Shown here one piece after another: positions 24,407 to 34,339 of a stretch of 64,000 nucleotides of DNA (the first letter of the stretch is position 1; each line of letters starts with the position of its first letter). The stretch comes from Artemia franciscana (taxonomy: Eukaryota > Arthropoda > Branchiopoda > Anostraca > Artemiidae), in NCBI RefSeq assembly GCF_032884065.1, contig NW_027062649.1, positions 2,711,355-2,775,354 on the forward strand, written 5' to 3'. Position numbers and translations under genes: made by a program. Under the pieces are notes generated by a model. The model made no database searches. It was not told the DNA's origin and was given only the letters and a program-made list of their open reading frames with translations.

Positions 24407-27400
24407 AAGTTTTATTTTATCCACAATACAAACATAAATAAAAAAATGACAACACTAATAAATTATTGCAGCAAAAAGAAAGTCCTAAGGACTTGTGCTG
24501 CAATTTCATATTATGATTTACATCTTATAAATAAATATCTAAACATAACATCTCATGATTAACCACCTAGCCTAGCTTATATATAAAAAATAACAACACA
24601 TGAACAAAATGCAACAAAATAATCATATTAAACATCATTTACCGGTATTCAGCCCCCACCCCACATCAATAAACTGCAAAAAAGACATCAAAAACCTTCT
24701 GCCCTTCAAAACCTATTACTTAAATAAAATATTTTCAATTTATTTTTAAACCCATATAAAGTGACAGACTCCCTGATGCCAGCCGGCAAACTATTCCAAA
24801 CAGAAGGCCCCAGATTACGAACCACATATGATGATCGAACTGTTTTTCTTTGTTCATGGCTTAAAAGTTGTGAATTTCTTGTATCATAATTATGGTACTC
24901 CTGATTCATGGAAAAGTAATCATGAAAATACTCAGGGCATATATGTTTCATGCTCTGGAACACAAAAATTGATGCCTGGTAGTCACGAATCTGACCAACA
25001 TTTAAAACATTACACCGGGAAAAGCTAGCAGTAGTTTTGGATTCAACCTGCTCTTTTATGTCCGCAATCAATCGAATGCTTTTATTTTGCAAAATCTGGA
25101 TCCTTTTGTAATTAGAGAAGAAATTGCTAGTCCAATGAACACAATCATAATCTATATAAGGATGAACAAGGGAAAAATAAATGATTTTTAAAATCTTGAA
25201 CGGAAAAGTTTTTTTTACACGTCTCAAAATTCCTAGACCCCAAGCCATTTTAGCACCAATAACGCTACAATGCTTTTTCCAACTAACATTATTATCTAAA
25301 TAAAACCCCAAATACCTAATTTCAAAAACTTGTTTAATGGGTAAATGTCCAAAATCATGAAGTAACCTACCTGTTCTACTAAATATAATGTAATTTGTTT
25401 TAGATGCATTAACTGCTAGGGAACTACCTACTGTAAAACTGCGCAAACGTTCAAGTGCCAAATTAGCCTTGCGTACAACCTGCACCAAGCAACTACCAAT
25501 TACTGTTATCGCAGTGTCGTCTGCGAAAGAGGTCAGCGCTTCAACTCCAACATGTGAAGCCAACGAATTAACATAAATAAGATAAAGTATAGGTCCCAGC
25601 ACGGAACCTTGAGGCACTCCACACTTAACACCGAACTCTCTGCTTGATATATCTGATAAAGCAACTTTGATAGTCCGGCCATGCAAATACGATGAAAACC
25701 ACTTTACACAAGTACTACCTAACCCAAGCCCACTTAGTCTACTAAGAAGAGTATTAAAATCAACAGTGTCAAAATCCTTACGGAAATCTACAAAAACAGT
25801 TAAAGGAACCATATTATTTTCAAACGCATTATCAACAAAACTTAAAAGATGGTGTACTGCATGACTAGTGGAATGTTTACTTCTGAAACCAAACTGTCCA
25901 TTATACAAAATTTTCTTCGAATCCAAAAAATCATACAATCGCTTATAAATAACTTTTTCATAAATTTTACTAAATAAAGGTAAAATGGAAATTGGTCGCC
26001 AATTACAGGGATCTGAGGGGTCCCCACCTTTATGTAAAGGTATGATTTTAGATCGTTTCAGTTCCGACGGGAAATGCCCTTTAACCATTGAGAGATAAAT
26101 TAAATGAACCAGTACCGGTAAAAGATACACCGACACATAATTAAAAGCCTTTAGGTTCAATCCATCTACACCAGAAGAATTTGATTTAAGGCTACAAACA
26201 ATTTTTTCAACTTCTTCTACATTACATGGTACAAATTCAAACCCATTCTGCATGCTTGAAGGATTTGCGTTAATGTTGACGGCACAACCACCTCTAGACA
26301 CTCCATTCTGTATAACACTACCAATTTTCAAAAAATAATCACCCACGTAATTTGCTATTTCTAATTTATCATGAATAATTCTATTACTAGTTTTTAAATT
26401 CGTTATACACATATTTTTTTTTTCACATCCTATCACTTCACGGACAATTCCCCAAGTATCTTTTATATTACCTTCCTTAATCTTCAAACGGTTTATATAA
26501 TACTCATTCTTTGCATTTCTTTTTGAATTATTTACATAATTTCTCAACTCTTTAAACTCATTTAAAAACATTTCAGATGGATTATCAAGATATTGACAAT
26601 ACAACTTATTTCTTTGTCTTATTAAACTCAAAATTTTATCATTTATCCACGGCTTTCTCGGTTTAGCTTTTTTGCAATTAATTTTATTCAATGGGCAATT
26701 TTTCTCAAACACAGGGCAAAGAATATCTGAAAAAATATTAAAAGCTTTTGAAGCATCATCCTTTTCATTGTAAACCACCTCCCAATCTAACGAACTAACT
26801 TCATTTTTAAATTTAGCCAGATTAACTTCTTTCATGTCACGCCGAAGAATCTTATTTTTTCTTTTAATTTTACAATGTGATAACTTCTGCAACACACAAA
26901 GAAGCGGTAAGTGGTCCGAACCAGAATGGATTAATACATCACACATGCTATCTTCCACCATAACTTCACTGACGAAAACATTATCAATCAAAGTTGCAGA
27001 ATGGTCTGTTAATCGGGATGGGATAGAATTTAATGGGAAAAGACCAAATGAAAGCATGACATTAAGGAAATCCAAATTTTTGGCTTGAAGATCTAATAAA
27101 TCAAAATTAAAATCACCTATGATTACAATTTTATCAAAATTTCGATTTATTTCAGATATTAAAATTTCGAATTCCTCTAGGAAAAAATCCGGACTAGCAC
27201 CAGGGGGTCTATACACCGATGAAATAAGAAGTGGATTATTATTACTTGTCACTATTTCAATAGCAAAAGTTTCAATCTTACCTTCAATCCATAAAGATAA
27301 ATCTTCCCTTACTTTAAATTTTATATCATCCTTGATTATGAATGCTAAACCTCCCCTTACCATCAATGACCGGTTCTTGGAAATAAGTGTGTAACCTGGA

Positions 27401-27843
27401 AAATTAAATAACGAAGCAGGACACTGTTCACTAATAAATGATTCACAAATACCTGTCACTTGCACCTCACTGTCAAGTTTATTAATTATATCAACTACAT
27501 CTTCATGTGAAGTAGTTAAATGACAGTTCCAGTGGAGAATCTGGAATCCGGACAGCATAACGGGTGCACTCACATCATCTACTGCAACATATTTACTAAG
27601 CCTTGCAGGCTGTTTATCCGAAAATTCTGACCGGCTACCAACATCGCTCGACAAAATATTATCCAACGAAAAGCGATTTTTTTCTAACTGTAGTAATCAT
27701 GAAAAGGTCTTGTTCTCTGGCTGTAATCGGGATTGTGAAGACTTGAGGAACTATTATTATTCGCTATGCTAACGGCAATAAGTGGTTTTCTGGAGGCCAT
27801 AATATTTTCAATGGTCGTGGTCGCAGCGGTAGCTGCAACCTAG
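24407..27843 (-). mobile_element. LINE with intact ORF2, CR1/Jockey-like
   Basis: Runs from the tetranucleotide tail at 24387-24406 to the junction with family A copy A3 at 27844. It comprises a 3' UTR of about 300 bp, intact ORF2 (24706-27666) and, upstream on the minus strand, an open stretch (MASRKPLIAVSIANNNSSS) that may be the end of ORF1. The 5' remainder is cut off or displaced by A3. Confidence 0.85.
24706..27666 (-). CDS. LINE ORF2: endonuclease-reverse transcriptase, intact
   Basis: An uninterrupted 986-codon ORF2 protein that would nick target DNA and copy element RNA in place. The APE-type endonuclease spans about residues 41-255: HWNCHL, TGICESF (Glu), SSVYRPPGASP, VIIGDFNFDLL and the catalytic-His block SGSDHLPLL. 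The reverse transcriptase spans about 535-760: RPISILPLFSKIYEKVI, QFGFRSKHSTSHAV, FVDFRKDFDTVD (catalytic Asp, with Lys-Asp where SKAFD is usual), GVPQGSVLGPILYLIYVN and SFADDTAI (Asp pair at about 715-716). The C-terminal tail ends VWNSLPAGIRESVTLYGFKNKLK, the conserved CR1/Jockey-like end. No RNase H domain seen. Intactness implies recent insertion. The first Met is only the first available one. The true N-terminus may begin at QILHWN. Confidence 0.93.
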   Translation of the reverse strand: MDNILSSDVGSRSEFSDKQPARLSKYVAVDDVSAPVMLSGFQILHWNCHLTTSHEDVVDIINKLDSEVQVTGICESFISEQCPASLFNFPGYTLISKNRSLMVRGGLAFIIKDDIKFKVREDLSLWIEGKIETFAIEIVTSNNNPLLISSVYRPPGASPDFFLEEFEILISEINRNFDKIVIIGDFNFDLLDLQAKNLDFLNVMLSFGLFPLNSIPSRLTDHSATLIDNVFVSEVMVEDSMCDVLIHSGSDHLPLLCVLQKLSHCKIKRKNKILRRDMKEVNLAKFKNEVSSLDWEVVYNEKDDASKAFNIFSDILCPVFEKNCPLNKINCKKAKPRKPWINDKILSLIRQRNKLYCQYLDNPSEMFLNEFKELRNYVNNSKRNAKNEYYINRLKIKEGNIKDTWGIVREVIGCEKKNMCITNLKTSNRIIHDKLEIANYVGDYFLKIGSVIQNGVSRGGCAVNINANPSSMQNGFEFVPCNVEEVEKIVCSLKSNSSGVDGLNLKAFNYVSVYLLPVLVHLIYLSMVKGHFPSELKRSKIIPLHKGGDPSDPCNWRPISILPLFSKIYEKVIYKRLYDFLDSKKILYNGQFGFRSKHSTSHAVHHLLSFVDNAFENNMVPLTVFVDFRKDFDTVDFNTLLSRLSGLGLGSTCVKWFSSYLHGRTIKVALSDISSREFGVKCGVPQGSVLGPILYLIYVNSLASHVGVEALTSFADDTAITVIGSCLVQVVRKANLALERLRSFTVGSSLAVNASKTNYIIFSRTGRLLHDFGHLPIKQVFEIRYLGFYLDNNVSWKKHCSVIGAKMAWGLGILRRVKKTFPFKILKIIYFSLVHPYIDYDCVHWTSNFFSNYKRIQILQNKSIRLIADIKEQVESKTTASFSRCNVLNVGQIRDYQASIFVFQSMKHICPEYFHDYFSMNQEYHNYDTRNSQLLSHEQRKTVRSSYVVRNLGPSVWNSLPAGIRESVTLYGFKNKLKIFYLSNRF

Positions 27844-29509
27844 TCAAACAGTTCGTGGTAACGAACTGTAGTAAGGAGCGACCCGGCTCAATAGTAACCA
27901 AAACTCGAAAAAATGGAATTTTGATACCAATAGCTATATCAAAAGAATCGGATTTTAATGCGGATTTTAAATATATAAGTTTCATCAAGTTTAGTCTTAC
28001 CCATCAAAAGTTACGAGCCTGAGAAAATTTGCCTTATTTTAGAAAATAGGGGAAAACAACCTCTAAAAGTCATAGAATCTTAACAAAAATCACACCATCA
28101 GATTCAGCGTATCAGAGAACCCTACAGTAGAAGTTTCAAGCTCCTATCTACAAAAATGTGGAATTTTGTATTTTTTGCCAGAAGGCAGATCACGGATGCG
28201 TGTTTATTTGTTTGTTTTTTTGTTTTTTTTTCCCCAGGGGTGATCGTATCGACCAAGTTGTCCTAGAATGCTGCGAGAGGGCTCATTCTAACGGAAATGA
28301 AAAGTTCTAGTGCCCTCTTTAAGTGAACGAAAAATTAGAGGGCACCTAGGCCCCCTCCCACGCTATTTATTTTCCCAAAGTCAACGGATCAAAATTCTGA
28401 GATAGCCATTTTATTTAGCGTAGTCGAAACACCTTATAACTATGTCTTTGGGGACTACTTACTCCCCCACAGTCCCCGTGGGAGGGGCAACAAGTTACAA
28501 ACTTTGACCAGTACTTACATATAGTAATGGTTATTGGGAAGTGTACTGGCGTTTTCAGGAGGATTTTTTGGTTGGGGGAGGGGTTGAGAAGAGGGGGATA
28601 TGCTGGGGAAACTTTCCATCGAGAATTTGTCATGGAAGAAGAAAATTTCCATGAAGGGAGCGCAGGATTTACTAGTATTATTTAAAAAAAAAACAATGAA
28701 AAAATAAATATGAAGTTTTTTTTTTCAGCTGGAAGTAAGGAACAGCATTAAAGCTTAAAATAAACAGAAATTATTACCCATATGAGGGGCTCACCTCCTC
28801 CTAATACCTCGCTCTTTACGCTAAAGTATTTTTAGTAATTTCAACTATTTATTCTACGGCTTTTGTGATTCAGGGGTATTGACGAGGTACTGACGAGGGG
28901 GCGAACCCCCTCATATATGTAATAAAAATATGAGAATTCAAAAGTTCTTTACGTAAGCTAATTTATAAGGTACGTAAATCTTTTACTAACAAACAGATTC
29001 GTAAAAAATTAAAAGTTCTAGTTGCCTTTTTAATTAACCAAAAAATCGGAGGGCAATTAGGCTTCCTCCCCCTGAGCTCTTTTTTTCTCAAAATCATTTG
29101 ATCAAAATTATGATAAAGCCATTTAGCCAAAAAAAAATATATGCAAATATCGTTATTCCTCTGCGGAGAGCCAAAATCAAACCATGCATTGATTCAAAAA
29201 CGTTCAGAAATTAAATAAAAAATCAAGTTTTTTTTTAACTGAAAGTAAGGAGCGACATTAAAACTTAAAACGTACAGAAATCAATTCGTATATGAAAGGG
29301 GCTGCTTCCTCATCAACGGCCCGCTCTTTACGCTAAAGTTTTTTACTGTTTTAAAAAGAAAAATTGAGAGAAAGAGTCAAACTTTAGCGTAAAGGTCGGG
29401 TCGTTGATGAGGAAGCAGCCCCTTTCATATACGAATTAATTTCTGTTTGTTTTAAGTTTTAATGTCGCTCCTTACTTTCAGTTAAAAAAACTTGTTTTTT
29501 TTTATTTAA
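27844..29509 (-). mobile_element. Family A palindromic element, copy A3
   Basis: 1666-bp reverse-oriented copy with the terminal hairpin at 27848-27869, AGTAAGGAGCGAC at about 27870-27882, and the palindrome at the right. It ends TTTATTTAA at 29509. It directly abuts the 5' side of the minus-strand LINE. Confidence 0.9.
29236..29484. repeat. 249-bp palindrome of A3
   Basis: Same length and layout as in A1 and A2, but with copy-specific stem sequence (GGGGCTGCTTCCTCATCAAC on one arm and its complement on the other). Both arms carry the same copy-specific changes. Confidence 0.9.
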
Positions 29510-30545
29510 TAAAGGAAAAAACCTGGTCTAAAGTAATCAAAATTAAAAGAGGTTTAAAAAAACAACTGATGAGTTAGAAAACATCGCAAATTCTAGCTGA
29601 TTCAGGAATAGTAAGTATTATATAAATTAGTTAGTAAAATTATATTTTGAAAAAGATGCAATGAATTTCGAAAAACTCCTAAAACCAGCATCAGAAAAAA
29701 AAAAATCACACTATTAAAATCGCAGCTGAAAACCATTATCAGGAAAGTTACAGTTCACTGCCTTGAACAACAAAGAAAATCCCTTTTTTGCATGAGTAGC
29801 ACTGTCATGTCCTTCTTTTCTTTCCTCCGCTGCTAGCAGGGCACTAGAACAATATAGAGAGCTGTTTAAGTGCTACTTTTAAAAGAAATTCTCCTTGTAT
29901 AAATTCTTATATAAATTTGTCCTTGTATAATTTTCGTATATAAATTTGTCCTTAGAAAAGTAGGTATTGTAATTAACTAAATATGAATTTTGAAATAAGC
30001 TGAATATTTTGATCAGAAACTGCATCTTCATACACAAGATGATACATGACGCCATCGAGGGTACAACCTTAAATGACGTTATAGTAAAACTATATGATCC
30101 CAGTTGCTACAAAAGCTCTGTGGATGCCATCAAAAGTATGTTCAAGGGGGGTTGTGGATCTCGATAAATTGAAAGAGACTTAAGTACCAAAGTCATCAAA
30201 ACTATGTCAAATCTAAGTTATTTGTTAGTATTCTAAAATTCAATATTTCGGAATTCAAACTCTAGCAAAATTTGTTGTGGCACAAGTTGACAGAAGACAG
30301 GGCTTTGTTGTGGCGAAATCTGTGCCACTGCACCTTCCCTGATATGAAACCTTTCCTGATATTCTACTTAAAATAAGGTTACCGGTGATGAAAAGCGTTT
30401 CAAATTTGTCTGTATCTTGAATAATTTTATCAGTTCTTCAAGAAAGCTGTTGTTTATAGAACAAAACATGATAAAATAGTAACAAAAAATTCGCATAAAA
30501 TGGTAACCAAAAAAAAAATTTTTTTCGATTAGTTAAGCTTTCAGC
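29510..30545. other. No recognisable gene; second copy of repeat F
   Basis: Contains repeat F at about 29700-29850 and a short tandem of ATAAATTTGTCCTTGTATAA near 29895-29960. The final 100 bp is the A/T-rich region just past the BiP stop codon. Confidence 0.5.
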
Positions 30546-32498
30546 TTATAGTTCGGCTTTTGGTATATCCTGGGGTTTATCATCTTGTTGATAAAGTTTA
30601 GTTATGATTGGAATGGCAATGTCCTCAACCTCTCTCTTAATTTTCTTCAGTTCTAATGTCTCAGAGTTTTCATTATTTTCAAGCCATTTGAGTTTATCTT
30701 CTACAACCTCTCCTATTGTTTTTTTATCCTCATCCGACAATTTCTCTGAAAGTTTATCTTTGTCACTGACTTGGGCTTTAAGATTATAGAGATAAAATTC
30801 TAAATCATTTCGAGAGTCTATTCTTTCCGTTAAAATAGCATCTTCTTCTGAAAACCGCTCTCCATCGCTGATCATTTTTTCAATCTCTTCTGGAGTAAGT
30901 CGATTTTCGTCGTTAGTGATGGTAATCTTTTCTTTATTTCCGCTGTCTTTATCTTCAGCTGATACAATTAGAATGCCGTTTGCTTCAATTTCAAATGTGA
31001 CTTCAATTTGTGGAACACCATGTTTTGCAGGAGGAATTCCACTTAGCTCGAATCTACCTAACAGATGGTTGTCTTTTGTCATTGGACGCTCTCCTTCGTA
31101 TACCTCAATGTCAACACCAGGTTGATTATCAAAGGCTGTAGAGAACACCTGAGACTTTTTAGTCGGTATGACACTATTTCGAGGAATCAATCTTGTCAAG
31201 ACACCACCGAATGTTTCGATTCCCAGACTCAACGGATTGACATCAAGAAAGATAATATCATCTGTTGTTTCTTCACCGCTTAAGATGCCAGCCTGAATTG
31301 CAGCACCATATGCCACAGCTTCATCAGGATTAATACCTCTGTTTGGTTCCTTTCCATGGAAGAATTCCTTTATGAGTCGTTGAATTTTTGGAATACGAGT
31401 GGATCCACCAACGAACACAACTTCGTGAATATCACTCTTTCTCATTTCAGCATCCTTAAGCACTTGTTCCACAGGTTTTAAAGTTCTCTTAAAGAGATCT
31501 AAATTTAGCTCTTCGAATTTTGCTTTGGTCAATGACTCTGATAAGTCTTCCCCCTCAAAAAAGGATTCAATTTCGATCGCAACCTTATCTGTAGACGATA
31601 AAGATCGCTTTGCCTTTTCAACTTCACGACGGAGCTTCTGAACCGCATAGTCATTCTTTCGAATATCCTTACCTGTCTTCTTTCTATACAGATTGATAAA
31701 GTGCTCGATGACCCTTTGATCGAAGTCTTCGCCTCCCAAATGGGTATCTCCGTTTGTGGCTACGACTTCAAACACACCGTTGTCAATATTCAGAATGGAA
31801 ACGTCAAAAGTTCCACCGCCAAGGTCATAAACTAATATATTCTTTTCGCCCTCTTTCTTGTCAAAGCCATACGCAATCGACGCAGCAGTGGGTTCGTTTA
31901 TTATTCGTAACACAGTCAAACCAGCAATTATCCCTGCATCTCTCGTGGCTTGTCGTTGAGCATTATTAAAGTACGCTGGCACAGTTATAACAGCATGAGT
32001 AACGTTCTCACCCAAATAAGCTTCAGCAGTTTCCTTCATTTTACGCAACACCATTGCCGACACTTCCTCTGGTGGAAATACTTTCAAACCTTGACTAGTT
32101 TCAACTTCAATGTGAGGCTTATTGTTTCTTTCCTTTACTTTGAAAGGGAAATGCTTAATGTCATTACGGACCGAAGAATCACTATACAGACGACCCATAA
32201 GTCGTTTAACATCAAAAACAGTGTTTTTAGGGTTCTTTGTCAGTTGGTTTTTCGCAGCATCTCCAATTAGACGTTCACCGTCTGCAGTGAAAGCAACGTA
32301 AGATGGAGTAATTCTGTTACCTTGGTCATTTGGAATAATTTCTACCCGACCATTCTTGAACACACCAACGCAAGAGTAAGTCGTCCCAAGATCAATACCT
32401 ATAACTGTCCCAAGTTCTTTATCTTGCTTATCAGATTTTGCTAAAGAAAGGCCAAACAGAGTCACGAAGAACAATATCTTAAGATCTATTGTAACCAT
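30546..32498 (-). CDS. BiP/GRP78-like ER Hsp70 chaperone (HSPA5 family), uninterrupted, C-terminus KAEL
   Basis: 650-residue Hsp70, full length for the ER BiP family. An N-terminal signal peptide ([13 protein letters not shown], cleavage near residue 20) is followed by the ATPase domain: [12 protein letters not shown] (34-45), [14 protein letters not shown] (223-236) and [12 protein letters not shown] (362-373). Next come the interdomain linker [17 protein letters not shown] (413-429), the substrate domain with [20 protein letters not shown], and a helical lid. BiP-specific features are the signal peptide, the KDNHLLG block and a short acidic tail. It would fold secreted and membrane proteins in the ER and gate the unfolded-protein response. 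The C-terminus is PKAEL instead of the canonical KDEL, so retrieval by the KDEL receptor may be weakened. The CDS has no intron, which suggests a retrocopy or a secondarily intronless paralogue. All motifs are intact, so it may be functional. Gene symbol withheld because paralogue status is unknown. Confidence 0.93.
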   Translation of the reverse strand: MVTIDLKILFFVTLFGLSLAKSDKQDKELGTVIGIDLGTTYSCVGVFKNGRVEIIPNDQGNRITPSYVAFTADGERLIGDAAKNQLTKNPKNTVFDVKRLMGRLYSDSSVRNDIKHFPFKVKERNNKPHIEVETSQGLKVFPPEEVSAMVLRKMKETAEAYLGENVTHAVITVPAYFNNAQRQATRDAGIIAGLTVLRIINEPTAASIAYGFDKKEGEKNILVYDLGGGTFDVSILNIDNGVFEVVATNGDTHLGGEDFDQRVIEHFINLYRKKTGKDIRKNDYAVQKLRREVEKAKRSLSSTDKVAIEIESFFEGEDLSESLTKAKFEELNLDLFKRTLKPVEQVLKDAEMRKSDIHEVVFVGGSTRIPKIQRLIKEFFHGKEPNRGINPDEAVAYGAAIQAGILSGEETTDDIIFLDVNPLSLGIETFGGVLTRLIPRNSVIPTKKSQVFSTAFDNQPGVDIEVYEGERPMTKDNHLLGRFELSGIPPAKHGVPQIEVTFEIEANGILIVSAEDKDSGNKEKITITNDENRLTPEEIEKMISDGERFSEEDAILTERIDSRNDLEFYLYNLKAQVSDKDKLSEKLSDEDKKTIGEVVEDKLKWLENNENSETLELKKIKREVEDIAIPIITKLYQQDDKPQDIPKAEL

Positions 32499-32825
32499 TT
32501 ATACAAACTGTTTGACCGTTCTTAGTGCTAAGCTTATGTAAAAGTGCGTTCATCTTCGAAGGAGCGTTTTTCAAGTCTTTAGGAGTTAGTCAATTTTCAA
32601 TCTTTCATCAACTACACTTTCTTGCAATGATTGAAACAATATTTTTGCTGCCATAGGAATCTTAAGATTTTCAATATATAAAAAAATTCAATGGCTCTTA
32701 CAAAATTCTATATTCTATCGTTATTTAATCACTAGGAAGGTTCGACTTTATGATATTTATTTAATCTTAATTTAGTTATAATAGATCAGTGCCGAAACAA
32801 ATAAGAGTTCCAATAGGGAGAGGTC
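32499..32825. other. Upstream region of the BiP-like gene
   Basis: No clear ER-stress element (CCAAT-N9-CCACG) or heat-shock element array was seen by eye within 300 bp of the start codon, and there is no obvious TATA box at a convincing distance. The promoter is therefore not defined. Confidence 0.4.
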
Positions 32826-33294
32826 CTTTTATTAGACAGTGAAAAACAGATACAAAAGCTACTGAATATTTCGATCGTATACATCAGTGGTCATTATCAG
32901 CAGAAAAGCAGATACAAAAGCTCTTGGATATTTTGATCACATGCATCATTGACAAATCTTCTATCTATATAAAAATAAGTTGTTTGTCTGTTGACTGACG
33001 TCATGTTTGTGTGTCGACTGACATCATTATAAGGATTGAGCATTATGCCGTCATGAAGTTGTTTGTCGACTCATGTTATGTTTGTCGACTGACGGAATTA
33101 CAGACCGGGACACAGGGAATATAAATGACGACCGGGACACTCAAAGAGAAATTACAGACTGGGACACCGGGACACAAATAACGACCGGGACACAGGGAAT
33201 ATAAATGACGACCGGGACACAACTACAACGGGGACGCCGGGGGGCACAGGGGGGATATATAAATGACAACGGGGACACAGGAAATGTTCGATTA

Positions 33295-33483
33295 GCAATC
33301 ACCATCAACAAAGCTCAAGGGCAATCATTAGAATAGTGAGGTATAGATCTGAATGCGGATTGTTTTTCCCATGGACAATTATATGTTGCATGTTCAAGAG
33401 TCGGTAAACCTGACAATCTATTTATATGCACAGACAATGGGACAGCGAAGAATGTTGTATATTCGCAAGTTTTGCGTAGTTAA
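33295..33483 (+). pseudogene. Helitron helicase C-terminal fragment
   Basis: One frame of 63 codons reads AITINKAQGQSLE, two adjacent stops (TAG TGA), [46 protein letters not shown] and the natural stop at 33481-33483. This is the C-terminal helicase block (motif VI, YVACSRV) of a Helitron Rep/Hel protein. Upstream the coding sequence is replaced by minisatellite. Confidence 0.88.
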
Positions 33484-33617
33484 AAACATATATCTATCTA
33501 TATTCACAGGTGGGACACAGGGACACAACTACAATGGCGCATAACTAATATGGCGCATAACAACTTACGCGCGCGGGGGGGCTTGGGGAGGGGCACGAAG
33601 CGCCCCCACCAACTAGG

Positions 33618-33653
33618 TGTTGGGGTGGCGCGAAGCGCCACCCCAACAGCTAG
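33618..33653 (+). terminator. Helitron 3' terminal stem-loop and CTAG
   Basis: Perfect 14-bp stem (TGTTGGGGTGGCGC/GCGCCACCCCAACA, loop GAA) at 33618-33648 followed by GCTAG ending at 33653. This is the rolling-circle termination signal of Helitrons. A second hairpin lies just upstream (33595-33607 region). Confidence 0.9.
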
Positions 33654-33755
33654 TTTGTTATAAAATTACTCGATATTTCAGTCACATACATCAGCGATCA
33701 AAATGTCCAGTGTCTTTTGTATCTGTTTCTCACTGTCTAATAAAAGTGGTGATTA

Positions 33756-34339
33756 GTGGTCATCAGTGGTCATTATTAACAGAAAAGCAGTAAAAAAGCG
33801 CTTTAAAATTTAATGTAATGTTTTTTTTAAGAGAGAGAGATTACTTAAGCATAACTAACAGTACTACCTTAAGGACGGAATTAAATCTTCCTTGTCCCAA
33901 GAGTTTTAAATTTCATGCAAATTTCTTGAAAAGTACAATTGATAACGAACGTTCACACAGAACATAAGTTTCCCTTCAAAGTCAAAAAGAGAAAGACAAG
34001 TTACGAGACATCAGTATTTTTATAGCAGTGAGAATCCTTATTCTGGCTATCGAGAAAAATTTGCTGAATTTGTTGCACATAGACAAAATTTTTACCCGTT
34101 TGTCAAAAAAATACCTAATTTTCGACTTAGAGAAAAAGTTTTAAAGATGTAAACATACTTAATTTGGTACAATTATACAACCCATACCAACACTGAAATG
34201 TGTAAATTTGAAGGAAACAGGCGGTTCGAGAACTTGTATTAACTTCTTTGGAATTATTCAGGGTTGCCACTTGGTGAAAAAATTATACTATATTCTTGAG
34301 AAAATCACTAAATCAGCACATAAACCGCTAAATGGTGAT
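33756..34339. other. No recognisable feature
   Basis: AT-rich DNA with no readable domain. A partial duplicate of the TCATCAGTGGTCATTAT motif lies at about 33750-33790. Confidence 0.5.

Larger units (their letters stand above)
32964..33653 (+). mobile_element. Compact Helitron H2 with canonical ends
   Basis: About 690 bp from 5' TCTATATAAAAATAAG (preceded by A) to 3' CTAG (followed by T), the standard Helitron termini and A|T target. It carries a GACCGGGACACAGGGAATAT minisatellite (33095-33270), a helicase fragment (33295-33483) and a 3' stem-loop. It retains too little helicase to be autonomous. It is a shorter relative of H1 at 19073-20530. Confidence 0.85.
32826..33755. mobile_element. 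Inverted-repeat element hosting a Helitron
   Basis: The left block (CTTTTATTAGACAGTGAAAA then CAGATACAAAAG) reappears inverted on the right (CTTTTGTATCTGTTTCTCAC then TGTCTAATAAAAG at 33718-33750). A ~65-bp unit (CAGATACAAAAGCT...TATTTYGATC...CATCA) is repeated within the left side. The Helitron at 32964-33653 lies between. Class of the host element unknown. Confidence 0.6.

Noticed and set aside
25667-25864. Plus-strand frames opposite the LINE ORF2 and the BiP CDS (also 26834-27394 and 30604-32270)
   Set aside because: Antisense shadows of well-supported coding regions.
32855-32905. Possible hammerhead ribozyme in the inverted-repeat element (CTGATG...CGAAA on the minus strand)
   Set aside because: The core lacks the required CTGATGA and a supported stem II, so the match is not good enough to call.
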